Shown: piece by piece, positions 8,409 through 16,279 of the stretch
Position numbering within the stretch: position 1 is the stretch's first letter
Layout of the letters: each line of letters starts with the position of its first letter
Source: Deltaproteobacteria bacterium
Lineage (GTDB): Bacteria; Desulfobacterota; GWC2-55-46; DRME01
Direction: 5' to 3'
Length of the DNA: 44,635 bases
Assembly (NCBI GenBank): GCA_011375175.1
Contig: DRME01000055.1
Coordinates: 1-44,635, forward strand
The notes under the pieces: model-generated
The model's database searches: none
Told to the model about the DNA's origin: nothing
Seen by the model: the letters and a program-made list of their open reading frames with translations, nothing else
Position numbers and translations under genes: made by a program

Positions 8409-9506
8409 ATGAGGAAGATACTCGTTACAGGGGGGGCGGGCTTCATAGGGAGCAACTTCATCAGGATGCTGCGCGCGAAGCGGCCGGACGTGCGCGTGAC
8501 GGTGCTCGACAAGCTGACCTACGCCGGCAACCCCGAGAACCTCGCCGAGCTGGTCGAGTCGCCTGGTCCCGGCGGCTACCGCTTCGTAAAGGGCGACATC
8601 TGCGACGAGGCACTGGTGGACGGCCTCTTCGCCGAAGAGGACTTCGACCGGGTGGTCAACTTCGCCGCCGAGAGCCACGTGGACCGCTCCATCCTCGGCC
8701 CCCGCGCCTTCGTCGAGACCAACGTGACGGGCACGTTCACGCTCCTGGAGGCCGCGCGCCGGCACTGGCGCTCCGGCGGGGAGGGACGCCTGTTCGTGCA
8801 CATCTCCACCGACGAGGTCTACGGCTCGCTGGCCGCTGGAGAACGCTCGAACGAGGACTCGCCCTACAGGCCGAACTCGCCCTACGCGGCGAGCAAGGCG
8901 GCCTCGGACCACCTGACGCGCTCCTACCACCGCACATACGGCCTGCCGGTGGTGATAAGCCACTGCTCCAACAACTACGGCCCCTACCAGTTCCCTGAGA
9001 AGCTGATTCCGCTGATGATAATAAACGCCCTTCAGGGCCGCGAGCTCCCGGTCTACGGCGACGGGCGCAACGTGCGCGACTGGCTCCACGTGGCCGACCA
9101 CTGCGAGGCGGTGGAGCTTGTCTGCGAGCGCGGCGAGGCGGGACGGACCTACGACATAGGGTCGGGCCGCGAAATGGAGAACATCGAGCTCGTAAGGCTG
9201 CTGTGCGACCTCGTCGACGAAGCCGTTGCGGCCTGCGGGGAGCTGCGGCGCCTCCACCCCTTCGACGGGCCGAGGCGGCGGCTCATAAGGTTCGTAGCCG
9301 ACAGGCCCGGCCACGACCGCCGCTACGCGACCGATTCTTCGCGCATCAGAGACGAGCTTGGATGGACGCCGCGCACGGAGCTCGAGGAAGGGCTGCGCAG
9401 GACCGTGGCCTGGTACATCGACAACCGCCGCTGGTGGGAGCGGGTCGTCTCGGGAGAGTACCGCCGCTACTACGAGCTCCAGTACGCATCGAGGACGAAC
9501 GCCTGA
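8409..9506 (+). CDS. rmlB: dTDP-glucose 4,6-dehydratase
   Basis: 365 residues, extended SDR family. NAD-binding GGAGFIGSNF (about 8-17), the STDEVYG segment, catalytic YAASK, and NNYGPYQFPEKLIPL typical of RmlB are all present. It converts dTDP-glucose to dTDP-4-keto-6-deoxyglucose in the cytoplasm. Residues ~240-310 include an insertion-like stretch compared with the E. coli enzyme, giving a protein near the usual 350-360 residues. Start ATG behind GGGGAA. Product of RmlA, substrate for the downstream transaminase. Confidence 0.93.
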   Translation: MRKILVTGGAGFIGSNFIRMLRAKRPDVRVTVLDKLTYAGNPENLAELVESPGPGGYRFVKGDICDEALVDGLFAEEDFDRVVNFAAESHVDRSILGPRAFVETNVTGTFTLLEAARRHWRSGGEGRLFVHISTDEVYGSLAAGERSNEDSPYRPNSPYAASKAASDHLTRSYHRTYGLPVVISHCSNNYGPYQFPEKLIPLMIINALQGRELPVYGDGRNVRDWLHVADHCEAVELVCERGEAGRTYDIGSGREMENIELVRLLCDLVDEAVAACGELRRLHPFDGPRRRLIRFVADRPGHDRRYATDSSRIRDELGWTPRTELEEGLRRTVAWYIDNRRWWERVVSGEYRRYYELQYASRTNA

Positions 9507-9560
9507 CCCCGGTCCGTCTCTTCGTATGACGGCCCGGCCGCCGTCGCCGCGGGAAGAGAG

Positions 9561-10694
9561 ATGAGGATACCGTTCAACAAGCCTTTCATAGTGGGCAAGG
9601 AGCTCTACTACATCGCCCAGTCGGTCGCAAGCGGCCACATTGCGGGCGACGGGGTATTCACGAGGAAGTGCGGCGAGCTGCTCGAGGGGCGTCTCGGCGC
9701 GGCGCGGGTGCTGCTCACCCCCTCGTGCACGGCGGCCCTCGAGATGGCGGCCATGCTAATCGATGCCGGTCCCGGCGACGAAGTGATAATGCCCTCCTAC
9801 ACCTTCGTATCCACGGCCAACGCCTTCCACCTGCGCGGCGCAAGGCCCGTCTTCGCGGACATAAGGCCCGATACGCTCAACATCGATCCGGCTCTCGTGG
9901 AAGAGGCCGTCACCGAGAGGACGAAAGCCGTGGTGGCGGTCCACTACGCCGGCGTGGGCTGCGACATGGACGCCATCACCGAGACCGCCTCGGCCAGGGG
10001 CCTCCACGTCATAGAGGACGCGGCCCAGGCCCTGGGCGCAAGCTACAGGGGCCGTCCCCTGGGGACCATAGGCGCCCTCGGCGCCCTGAGCTTCCACGAG
10101 ACGAAGAACTTCATCTGCGGCGAGGGGGGCGCGCTGGTCATAAACGACGGGCGGTTCGTGGAGAGGGCCGAGATACTGCGCGAGAAGGGGACGGACCGCA
10201 GCCGCTTCTTCCGGGGGGAGGTGGACAGGTACACGTGGGTCGACATAGGCTCGTCATACCTGCCCTCGGACCTGCAGGCGGCCTTCCTCTACGCGCAGCT
10301 TGAGAACATGGACGCCATCACCACAAGGCGCGGCGCCATATACCGCTTCTACGAGCAGGAGCTTTCGGTGCTGGAGGCGAAGGGGCTCGCCCGCCTTCCG
10401 CGCCTCCCCGCCGAGTGCGCGCCGAACCACCACCTCTTCTACCTGATCGTCGAGGACGAGACCACAAGGGACGGCCTCATCGCCCACCTCAAGTCAAGGG
10501 GCATCCTCGCCGTCTTCCACTACGTGCCGCTCCACCTCTCGAAGGTGGGCCGCCGTCTCGGCTACCGCGAGGGCATGCTGCCCGTGACCGAGGACCTGAG
10601 CAGGCGGCTCGTGCGCCTGCCCTTCTTCTACTCCATAACCGAGGCCGAACAGGCCGAGGTGGCGCGGGAGATAAAGACCTTCCTCGGCGCCTGA
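9561..10694 (+). CDS. wecE: dTDP-4-amino-4,6-dideoxygalactose transaminase (DegT/DnrJ/EryC1 family)
   Basis: 377 residues, very close in pattern to E. coli WecE (RffA): LLTPSCTAALEMAA, GDEVIMPSYTFVSTANAF, VVAVHYAGV, the PLP-lysine segment SFHETKNF, and REKGTDRSRFFRGEVD with YTWVDIGSSYLPSDLQAA. It would transfer an amino group from glutamate to dTDP-4-keto-6-deoxyglucose, giving dTDP-Fuc4N, a precursor of surface glycans. Third gene of the rmlA-rmlB operon. The following acetyltransferase (WecD) and polymerisation genes are not in the window. Convergent with rho across 375 bp of tandem repeats. Confidence 0.88.
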   Translation: MRIPFNKPFIVGKELYYIAQSVASGHIAGDGVFTRKCGELLEGRLGAARVLLTPSCTAALEMAAMLIDAGPGDEVIMPSYTFVSTANAFHLRGARPVFADIRPDTLNIDPALVEEAVTERTKAVVAVHYAGVGCDMDAITETASARGLHVIEDAAQALGASYRGRPLGTIGALGALSFHETKNFICGEGGALVINDGRFVERAEILREKGTDRSRFFRGEVDRYTWVDIGSSYLPSDLQAAFLYAQLENMDAITTRRGAIYRFYEQELSVLEAKGLARLPRLPAECAPNHHLFYLIVEDETTRDGLIAHLKSRGILAVFHYVPLHLSKVGRRLGYREGMLPVTEDLSRRLVRLPFFYSITEAEQAEVAREIKTFLGA

Positions 10695-10796
10695 CCCTCC
10701 GGCACGGAGCCCGACGGGCTACGCCGTCCACGCTTTCGACAACAGGGGAATGAGAAGGAGCTATGGGAGAGGCGACGATGGACCGCTCACGGAGTG

Positions 10797-11069
10797 CACA
10801 ACACTCCGGAGCTCAACTTGACCATTGTTTTTTCTTTGCCTACTTTCTTTTTTACAAAAAAGAAAGCAGGACGGCGACGGGCCGCTCATAGACCGCACAA
10901 CACTCCGGAGCTCAACTTGGCCATTGTTTTTTCTTTGCCTACTTTCTTTTTTACAAAAAAAGAAAGCAGGACGGCGACGGGCCGCTCATAGACCGCACAA
11001 CGCTACGGAGCTCAACTTGGCCATTGTTTTTTCTTTGCCTACTTTCTTTTTTACAAAAAAGAAAGTAGG
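10797..11069. repeat. Three tandem ~100-bp repeats, each with an AT-rich hairpin
   Basis: Units begin with CACAAC at 10797, 10896 and 10996 (periods 99 and 100). Each carries CGGAGCTCAACTTG, CCATTGTTTTTTCTTTGCC and a long AT-rich inverted repeat; the third unit ends at its hairpin. In unit 3 the palindrome 11038-11069 is perfect (15-bp arms, 2-nt loop) and abuts the rho stop codon at 11070; in units 1 and 2 one base pair is broken (CAGG for TAGG), and unit 2 has one extra A. The stretch fills the convergent gap between wecE and rho. It may act as a bidirectional transcript end; no gene is seen. Confidence 0.85.
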
Positions 11070-12317
11070 TCAGCGGCTCATGGAGTCGAGGAAGGCCTTG
11101 TTGGAGTCGGTGTGCTGCATCTTGTCGAGGAGGAACTCCATACTCTCGATGGGGTTAAGGGGCTGGAGGACCTTGCGGAGTATCCAGATGCGGTTGAGCT
11201 CTTCCTTTGTGAGGAGCAGGTCTTCCTTCCGCGTGCCCGACTTGTTGAGGTCGATGGCCGGGAATATGCGCCTTTCGGCGAGCTTCCTGTCGAGGACTAT
11301 CTCCATGTTGCCCGTGCCCTTGAACTCCTCGAAGATGACCTCGTCCATGCGGCTGCCCGTGTCGATGAGTGCCGTTGCGATGATGGTGAGGCTGCCGCCC
11401 TCTTCGATGTTGCGGGCCGCGCCGAAGAAGCGTTTGGGCTTGTGGAGGGCGTTGGAGTCGACGCCGCCGGAGAGGACCTTTCCGCTGGGTGGGACGACGG
11501 TGTTGTAGGCCCTGGCAAGGCGCGTGATGCTGTCGAGGAGGATGACCACGTCCTTCTGGTGCTCGACGAGGCGCTTGGCCTTTTCGATGACCATCTCCGA
11601 GACCTGGACGTGGCGCTGGGCGGGCTCGTCGAAGGTGGAGCTTATGACTTCGCCGTTGACGGAGCGCTCCATGTCGGTCACTTCCTCGGGGCGCTCGTCG
11701 ATGAGGAGGACGAGGAGCACGATCTCCGGGTGGTTGGTCGTTATGGAGTTGGCTATCTGCTGGAGCAGTATGGTCTTGCCCGCCCTCGGCGGCGATACGA
11801 TGAGGCCGCGCTGCCCCTTGCCGATGGGGGTGAAGAGGTCCATGATGCGCATGGACATGTTGCCGGGCTCTCTTTCGAGCCTTATCTTCTCCTGGGGGTA
11901 TAGGGGGGTGAGGTTGTCGAAGAGTATCTTTTCGCGGGCCACTTCGGGGGCCTCGTAGTTGACCTGCTCGACCTTCAGCAGGGCGAAGTAGCGCTCGCCC
12001 TCCTTGGGCGGGCGGATCTGGCCGGAGACGATATCGCCCGTTCTCAGGTTGAAGCGCCTTATCTGCGACGGCGAGACGTAGATGTCGTCGGGGCCGGGCA
12101 GGTAGTTGTAGTCCGGCGCCCTCAGGAAGCCGAAGCCGTCGGGCAGGGTTTCGAGAACGCCCTCGCCGTAGATGAGGCCGTTCTGGTCGCTCTGGGCCTG
12201 GAGCAACGAGAAGATGAGGTCCTGCTTTCTCATGCTCGTCGCGCCCTCGATGTTGTACTTCTTGGCGAGGGCGGTCAGTTCGTTTATCTTCTTTTCCTTT
12301 AGTTCCTTGAGATTCAT
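11070..12317 (-). CDS. rho: Transcription termination factor Rho
   Basis: 415 residues (E. coli Rho has 419). N-terminal helical Rho_N domain ([20 protein letters not shown]), cold-shock/RNA-binding domain ([13 protein letters not shown]), Walker A SPPRAGKT, Walker [16 protein letters not shown], and the C-terminal [10 protein letters not shown] motif are intact. The hexameric RNA helicase ends untranslated or Rho-dependent transcripts. I chose ATG 12317 (AGGAG 8 nt upstream) over GTG 12326. Upstream is a leader of about 460 nt containing a large palindromic repeat, and the stop codon touches a perfect hairpin. Confidence 0.97.
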   Translation of the reverse strand: MNLKELKEKKINELTALAKKYNIEGATSMRKQDLIFSLLQAQSDQNGLIYGEGVLETLPDGFGFLRAPDYNYLPGPDDIYVSPSQIRRFNLRTGDIVSGQIRPPKEGERYFALLKVEQVNYEAPEVAREKILFDNLTPLYPQEKIRLEREPGNMSMRIMDLFTPIGKGQRGLIVSPPRAGKTILLQQIANSITTNHPEIVLLVLLIDERPEEVTDMERSVNGEVISSTFDEPAQRHVQVSEMVIEKAKRLVEHQKDVVILLDSITRLARAYNTVVPPSGKVLSGGVDSNALHKPKRFFGAARNIEEGGSLTIIATALIDTGSRMDEVIFEEFKGTGNMEIVLDRKLAERRIFPAIDLNKSGTRKEDLLLTKEELNRIWILRKVLQPLNPIESMEFLLDKMQHTDSNKAFLDSMSR

Positions 12318-12383
12318 TACGGACACTCCTGGGCTGAATGGAATAATACGGCCAACAGGTCCCCCCGACCGGCGGGGACGGCA

Positions 12384-12660
12384 AGACCGCTGGGGGGAAG
12401 CTGTCTTGAGGAAAGTTTCCCCCGGCCCCCCGTACCAAGACTTTTCACTTGAGCCAAGAAACCTCGTTTCCTTGGACGATCAGAGCAAACGCGGCTCTAA
12501 GAGCAAACAAACGGTTCCCTCAGACTCCCTCCAAAAACTTTTAACGCCCTGCGGATCATCCCGATTTTGCAAGCAAAATCGGGATGATCCGCAGGGAATT
12601 ATAAGTCTTTGAAGGGGGTCTGGGGGAAACTTCCTACAGAAAGTTTCCCCCAGGGTAATC
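12384..12660. mobile_element. Composite palindromic repeat in the rho leader
   Basis: The main palindrome, 12547-12596, has 24-bp perfect arms (CCCTGCGGATCATCCCGATT and on) around AA. It is flanked by ACTCCCTCCAAAAACTTTTA on the left and AAGTCTTTGAAGGGGGT on the right, themselves imperfectly complementary. A second hairpin, GGGGGAAACTT/AAGTTTCCCCC (12622-12651), follows. To the left (12391-12473) is a more diverged copy of the same modules with another small palindrome (CCAAGAAAC/GTTTCCTTGG). The rest of the gene-free 12318-12837 holds the rho promoter and no gene. Confidence 0.75.
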
Positions 12661-12786
12661 AAGGTAATCTGGGGCTTGTGAGTTCTACCTCTGGACTTTT
12701 CGTTTGTCGGATTGTTTGTTAGGGGATGTCAAGAAAACCTTTGACAGAGGTGTTCGTCTTTTCCGTTCGGATTGAATGGTGTTTCT

Positions 12787-12815
12787 ACTCTACCACGCTT
12801 TCGCGGTCCTGTCAA
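12787..12815 (-). promoter_or_regulatory. Promoter of rho
   Basis: Minus strand: perfect -35 TTGACA (12810-12815), 17-bp spacer, -10 TAGAGT (12787-12792). It lies 22 bp beyond the coaE stop and reads toward rho, giving a leader of about 460 nt before the ATG at 12317. Confidence 0.7.
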
Positions 12816-12837
12816 CCGAATTCGGACATTTGGAACC

Positions 12838-13461
12838 TCAAGGGCGGAGTGCGTCGGGCGGGCGGGGGGCTGCCGCAAGCTCCCTGTACAGTTCCTCGAC
12901 GCGCTCTCTGGTGCGCTCCACGGTTGAGGAGTTGTCCACCACGTAATCGGCGCGCCTGAGCTTTTCTTCGAGCGGCATCTGGGCCTTCATGCGGGAGCGG
13001 GCCTGCTCCTCGGTGAGGCCGTCTCTTGAGCGGGCCCGCTCAAGCTGCAGGTGTTCGGGCGCGCAGACGACGAGGACCTTGTCCATCTCGCGGTCGAGGC
13101 CCGTTTCGAAGAGCAGGGGGGCGTCGACGACGATGAGGGCCTGCGGGTCCTTCTTTTTCAGCTCTCTTATGCGCCTTCTTATCTCGGCCCTGATCCTCGG
13201 GTGGGTTATCTCGCAGAGCGCGGCGAGTTTTCGGGCGTCGGCGAAGACGATCTCCGCGAGGGCCTTTCTGTCGAGCGCGCCGTCGGCGGCGATGACGCCG
13301 TCGCCGAAGCGGCGGACGATCTCGGAGAGCGCCTCCCGTCCCGGCTCGACGATCTCCCTTGCGATGGCGTCCGCGTCGACGACCTCGGCTCCAAGCTCTT
13401 TGAGCATGGCCGTTACGAGGCTCTTGCCCGTGGCCATGCCTCCCGTGACTCCCAGCACCAT
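12838..13461 (-). CDS. coaE: Dephospho-CoA kinase
   Basis: 207 residues, the normal length. P-loop GVTGGMATGKS at the N-terminus, DADAIAREIV, VVDAPLLFETG and the RSRDGLTEEQARSRM lid region are diagnostic. It phosphorylates the ribose 3'-OH of dephospho-CoA, the last step of coenzyme A synthesis. It follows pgeF by 45 bp in the minus-strand housekeeping run; the rho promoter lies immediately downstream of its stop. Confidence 0.95.
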   Translation of the reverse strand: MVLGVTGGMATGKSLVTAMLKELGAEVVDADAIAREIVEPGREALSEIVRRFGDGVIAADGALDRKALAEIVFADARKLAALCEITHPRIRAEIRRRIRELKKKDPQALIVVDAPLLFETGLDREMDKVLVVCAPEHLQLERARSRDGLTEEQARSRMKAQMPLEEKLRRADYVVDNSSTVERTRERVEELYRELAAAPRPPDALRP

Positions 13462-13506
13462 GGTATGGGCTCCGCTGCCCCGGCCGCCCGCAAGGGGCTG
13501 GCGGGC

Positions 13507-14247
13507 TCATGGGTCGATCATGATGAAGCTGAGCTGGCGCATGGCCGCTCCGTCGCGGCGGTGGGAGAAGAAGTCCCGCCCGCAACAGGTGCAGCGCCGC
13601 TCGACGGAGATTGCGCCGCCGCTCACGCCGGCCCCGGCGAGGCGGTCGCTCACCGCCCCGGCGAGGTCGCACATGAAGCGCCCGCTTCGCCCTGCCGGCG
13701 AGAAGAAGCGGGGACCGAGGCCGGCCTCGCCGAACGCGGCGGCCACGTCGGAGCCGACCTCGAAGCAGCAGGGGCCGATGGCCGGTCCGAGGGCGGCGAG
13801 AATGGAGGAGGGCCGCGATGAGAAGACCTCCTCCATCGTCGCGAGCGCCGCGGCGACCACCCCCTTTGCCACGCCCCGCCAGCCCGCATGGACGGCGGCC
13901 ACGACCCTCTTTGTCCGGTCGTAGAGGAGCAGCGGCAGGCAGTCGGCCGTGAGTACGCCTACGGGAACGCCCGGCAGGGCCGTGACCACGGCGTCGGCCT
14001 CGGCGCCGGAGAGGGCGGCCCTGCCGGCGTCGGAGGCGTCGTCGACAACGAGGACCGAGGCCGAGTGGACCTGCCTCGGCGTAACGAGCAGGTGAAGCCT
14101 TCCGCCCATGAGCCGGTCCAGCGAGGCGGCGTCGGTGAACACCGGCTCCCCGCCGTCGCGGCGCACGGCGTGACGGGCCGTCAGGAAGGCGTGGCGCGTG
14201 CCGCTGGCTCCGGCGAGGACGGCCGAGACTACGGCGCCGTCCTTCAC
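13507..14247 (-). CDS. pgeF: PgeF/YfiH family purine nucleoside phosphorylase-like protein (COG1496)
   Basis: 246 residues. The family's metal-site motifs are visible: TPRQVHSA (His), LTADCLPLLL (Cys) and AAVHAGWRG (His). Members have been described as peptidoglycan-editing factors (PgeF) and as laccase-domain proteins with purine nucleoside phosphorylase or adenosine deaminase activity. The start is GTG 14247 behind GGAGGA and overlaps the rluD stop as GTGA, a sign of translational coupling; the longer open frame upstream is only antisense or out-of-frame rluD sequence. C-terminal CTCCGRDFFSHRRDG is also typical. Confidence 0.9.
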   Translation of the reverse strand: MKDGAVVSAVLAGASGTRHAFLTARHAVRRDGGEPVFTDAASLDRLMGGRLHLLVTPRQVHSASVLVVDDASDAGRAALSGAEADAVVTALPGVPVGVLTADCLPLLLYDRTKRVVAAVHAGWRGVAKGVVAAALATMEEVFSSRPSSILAALGPAIGPCCFEVGSDVAAAFGEAGLGPRFFSPAGRSGRFMCDLAGAVSDRLAGAGVSGGAISVERRCTCCGRDFFSHRRDGAAMRQLSFIMIDP

Positions 14248-15215
14248 CGACGTCCTCCGCGGGCGCAGCGCTCTTCGAGCAGGTCGAGGAGGGCGGCCAT
14301 GTCGGGCGGGTCGGGGGCGTGAAACTCCATGTCGCGGCCCGTGACGGGATGGACGAAGCCGAGGCTCGCGGCATGGAGGCACTGGCGCTTCATTGCCCGC
14401 AACGCATCGAAGACCGGTTTGTCGAGCCCAGCGCAGACGGCGCGCCTGCCGTAGAGGGGGTCTCCCACCACGGGATGGCCTATGGCCGAGAGGTGGACGC
14501 GCACCTGATGGGTCCTGCCCGTCTCCAGGCGAAGCTCTACGAGTGTGACCGGACCGTAGCGGCGGAGCACGCGCAGGTGGGTCACGGCCCTCCTCGCCCT
14601 CGCCGAGCGCGGTGAAATCTTTTTTCGCTGCACCCTGTCGCGGCCGATGGCGAGGTCGATGGTGAGTTCGTCGTCTTTCACGTCGCCCCAGACGAGGGCC
14701 CGGTAGCGGCGGCGCGCGCGGCGCGCCCTGAAGAGCGCGGCAAGGGCGTGGTGGGCGGCGTCGTCGCGCGCCGCCACCATGACACCGGAGGTGTCCTTGT
14801 CGAGCCTGTGCACTATGCCCGGCCGAAGCGGCGCCCCCACCGAGGAGAGCGAGCCGAAGCGGTGCAGCAGGGCGTTTACGAGCGTGCCCGTAGTGCGGCC
14901 TGCGCCCGGATGCACCACGAGCCCGGGCGGTTTGTTTACGACGACGAGAAAGCGGTCCTCGTAGAGGACATCAAGCGGTATCTGCTCGGGCTCGCAGGAG
15001 GGCTCGACGGCCGGCGGGATGGTCACCTCGACGCGCTCGCCGGCCTTGAGCCTGCGGGCCGGCTTGGAGCGGGCGCCGTCGACGAGCACGAGCCCTTCTC
15101 TTACGAGACGCCCGGCGGCGGTGCGCGTGAGGGCCTCGAACCTCTCGCTCACGAAGAGGTCGAGCCGGACGCCGGCCTCGGCCGCCCCGACCTCGAAGCG
15201 GGAGACGGACTCCAT
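14244..15215 (-). CDS. rluD: 23S rRNA pseudouridine synthase, RluD family
   Basis: 323 residues. S4 RNA-binding domain at the N-terminus (VRLDLFVSERF), then the RluA-family catalytic domain with PGIVHRLDKDTSGVM, whose Asp is the catalytic residue, RRRYRALVWG and the GRTHQVRVHLSAIGHPVVGDPLYG segment. Expected to make pseudouridines in 23S rRNA helix 69. In many bacteria rluD and the pgeF/yfiH gene are neighbours, as here with a 4-base overlap. Paralogues RluC/RluA differ in the N-terminal region; RluD is the best fit. Confidence 0.92.
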   Translation of the reverse strand: MESVSRFEVGAAEAGVRLDLFVSERFEALTRTAAGRLVREGLVLVDGARSKPARRLKAGERVEVTIPPAVEPSCEPEQIPLDVLYEDRFLVVVNKPPGLVVHPGAGRTTGTLVNALLHRFGSLSSVGAPLRPGIVHRLDKDTSGVMVAARDDAAHHALAALFRARRARRRYRALVWGDVKDDELTIDLAIGRDRVQRKKISPRSARARRAVTHLRVLRRYGPVTLVELRLETGRTHQVRVHLSAIGHPVVGDPLYGRRAVCAGLDKPVFDALRAMKRQCLHAASLGFVHPVTGRDMEFHAPDPPDMAALLDLLEERCARGGRR

Positions 15216-15222
15216 GGCGGCC

Positions 15223-15489
15223 CTACCAGATGCCGCTCTCTATGTCACCGCTCCGCTTCACGAGGATGTCGACGATGGCGTTGTTGTAGTAGTTGCTGGA
15301 GCTGACGATGCTCTGGTCCACGCGCTCGCAGTAGAGCTCGTAGCCCTCGTCGAGCTCCTCTTTGAGCAGGTCGAAGAGGTTGTCGTTCTTTATGCCGTCG
15401 AGGATCTTCTGTCTGTTGTATATGGCGATGTCGGAGATGATGGTCCTGGCCAGCCTCTTGGCGGCCTCGGGCGAGGTGATCTTAGCCAT
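15223..15489 (-). CDS. Small protein of unknown function (88 aa)
   Basis: A soluble, charged, probably helical protein (MAKITSPEAAKRLARTI..., with LLKEELDEGYELYCERV and AIVDILVKRSGDIESGIW). No signal peptide or TM segment and no motif I can name. Its ATG overlaps the end of the GntR regulator gene by 8 bp, and its stop is 7 bp before rluD, so it belongs to the same transcript. Good coding character and tight packing make it real. Confidence 0.8.
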   Translation of the reverse strand: MAKITSPEAAKRLARTIISDIAIYNRQKILDGIKNDNLFDLLKEELDEGYELYCERVDQSIVSSSNYYNNAIVDILVKRSGDIESGIW

Positions 15490-16177
15490 TGGCGTCTTCC
15501 TGCTCCCTCAGTATCTCTTGCACCAGTATCTCGCCGCCCATCTCGGCGTTGGCCCGCACGAGCCTTTCCACGAGGTCGGCGTCGCGGGACCTGAAGGCAT
15601 CTATTATCTCGCCGTGCTGCCTGACCGAGGTGTGCATCCTCCCCCGGACCGAGAGCGAGGCGATGCGCAGGCGCTCGAACTGCTGGACGAGCTGGCCGAG
15701 AAGCGTCAGGAGTTTCTCGTTGCCGCAGGCCCGGAGGAATATCTCGTGGAAGAGGTTGTCGAGCCTGAAAAAGCCCTTCACGTCGTCGCGGTCGGCGCAG
15801 CGGCCCATCTGGACGTTGAGCGAAGCAAGACGCCGTATGTCGCGCTCCGTGAGCCTTTCGCAGGCCACGCGGGCGGCGTAACCCTCGAGGATGCTCTTGA
15901 TGGCGTAGAACTCGCGCACGTCCCGGTCGGTTATGGACGTTATGACCGCGCCCTTGCGGGGGGTGACCGTCAGGAACCCCTCGCTCTCGAGCTGGCGGAA
16001 GGCCTCGCGTATGGGCGTGCGGCTGATGCCGAAGGTCTCGGCGAGCTCGGCCTCGGGCACGCGGTCGCCGGGCTTGAGGCGGCCGGATACGACGGCGTCC
16101 TTTACGAAGTCGACGATACGCTCGCGCAGCGTCTGGGGCTTGCTCACCGGAAAGTCGAGCAGTTTAACCTTTTCCAT
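15482..16177 (-). CDS. GntR-family transcriptional regulator, FCD (FadR/VanR) subfamily
   Basis: 231 residues. N-terminal winged helix-turn-helix (LRERIVDFVKDAVVSGRLKPGD, ETFGISRTPIREAFRQLESEG) followed by an all-helical FCD domain with metal-ligand-like residues (DNLFHEIFLRACGN, and H in RQHGEII). FCD proteins usually bind a carboxylic acid or similar metabolite and dissociate from their operator. Start ATG 16177: the -10 of the promoter lies only 7 nt upstream and there is no Shine-Dalgarno, suggesting a leaderless mRNA. The same promoter carries a TGTATACA palindrome, so autoregulation is likely. A longer TTG-started frame to 16213 would begin inside the -35 box and is rejected. The downstream genes are housekeeping, so its targets probably lie elsewhere. 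Confidence 0.9.
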   Translation of the reverse strand: MEKVKLLDFPVSKPQTLRERIVDFVKDAVVSGRLKPGDRVPEAELAETFGISRTPIREAFRQLESEGFLTVTPRKGAVITSITDRDVREFYAIKSILEGYAARVACERLTERDIRRLASLNVQMGRCADRDDVKGFFRLDNLFHEIFLRACGNEKLLTLLGQLVQQFERLRIASLSVRGRMHTSVRQHGEIIDAFRSRDADLVERLVRANAEMGGEILVQEILREQEDANG

Positions 16178-16184
16178 GATATAC

Positions 16185-16213
16185 TGTATACACTCAAACG
16201 GAGGCAAAGTCAA
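16185..16213 (-). promoter_or_regulatory. Promoter and putative autoregulatory operator of the FCD regulator
   Basis: Minus strand: -35 TTGACT (16208-16213), 17-bp spacer, -10 TATACA (16185-16190). The -10 is embedded in the palindrome TGTATACA (16185-16192), of the kind bound by FCD regulators. ATG follows the -10 by 7 nt. Binding would block RNA polymerase directly. Confidence 0.65.
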
Positions 16214-16279
16214 GGTCTTTTGAAAGGGACCGAATCCATTTCCCTAATAATTTCACATAGTTTTCAAAAGAAGACGCCC

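Noticed and set aside
10797-11069. Tandem repeats as a CRISPR array
   Set aside because: The whole ~100-bp unit is repeated with no unique spacers, only about 2.7 units exist and no cas gene is present.
12547-12596. Core palindrome of the repeat as an ordinary rho-independent terminator
   Set aside because: No T-run follows on either strand and the same flanks occur in several unrelated intergenic sites, so it is a repeat element even if it may also affect transcription.
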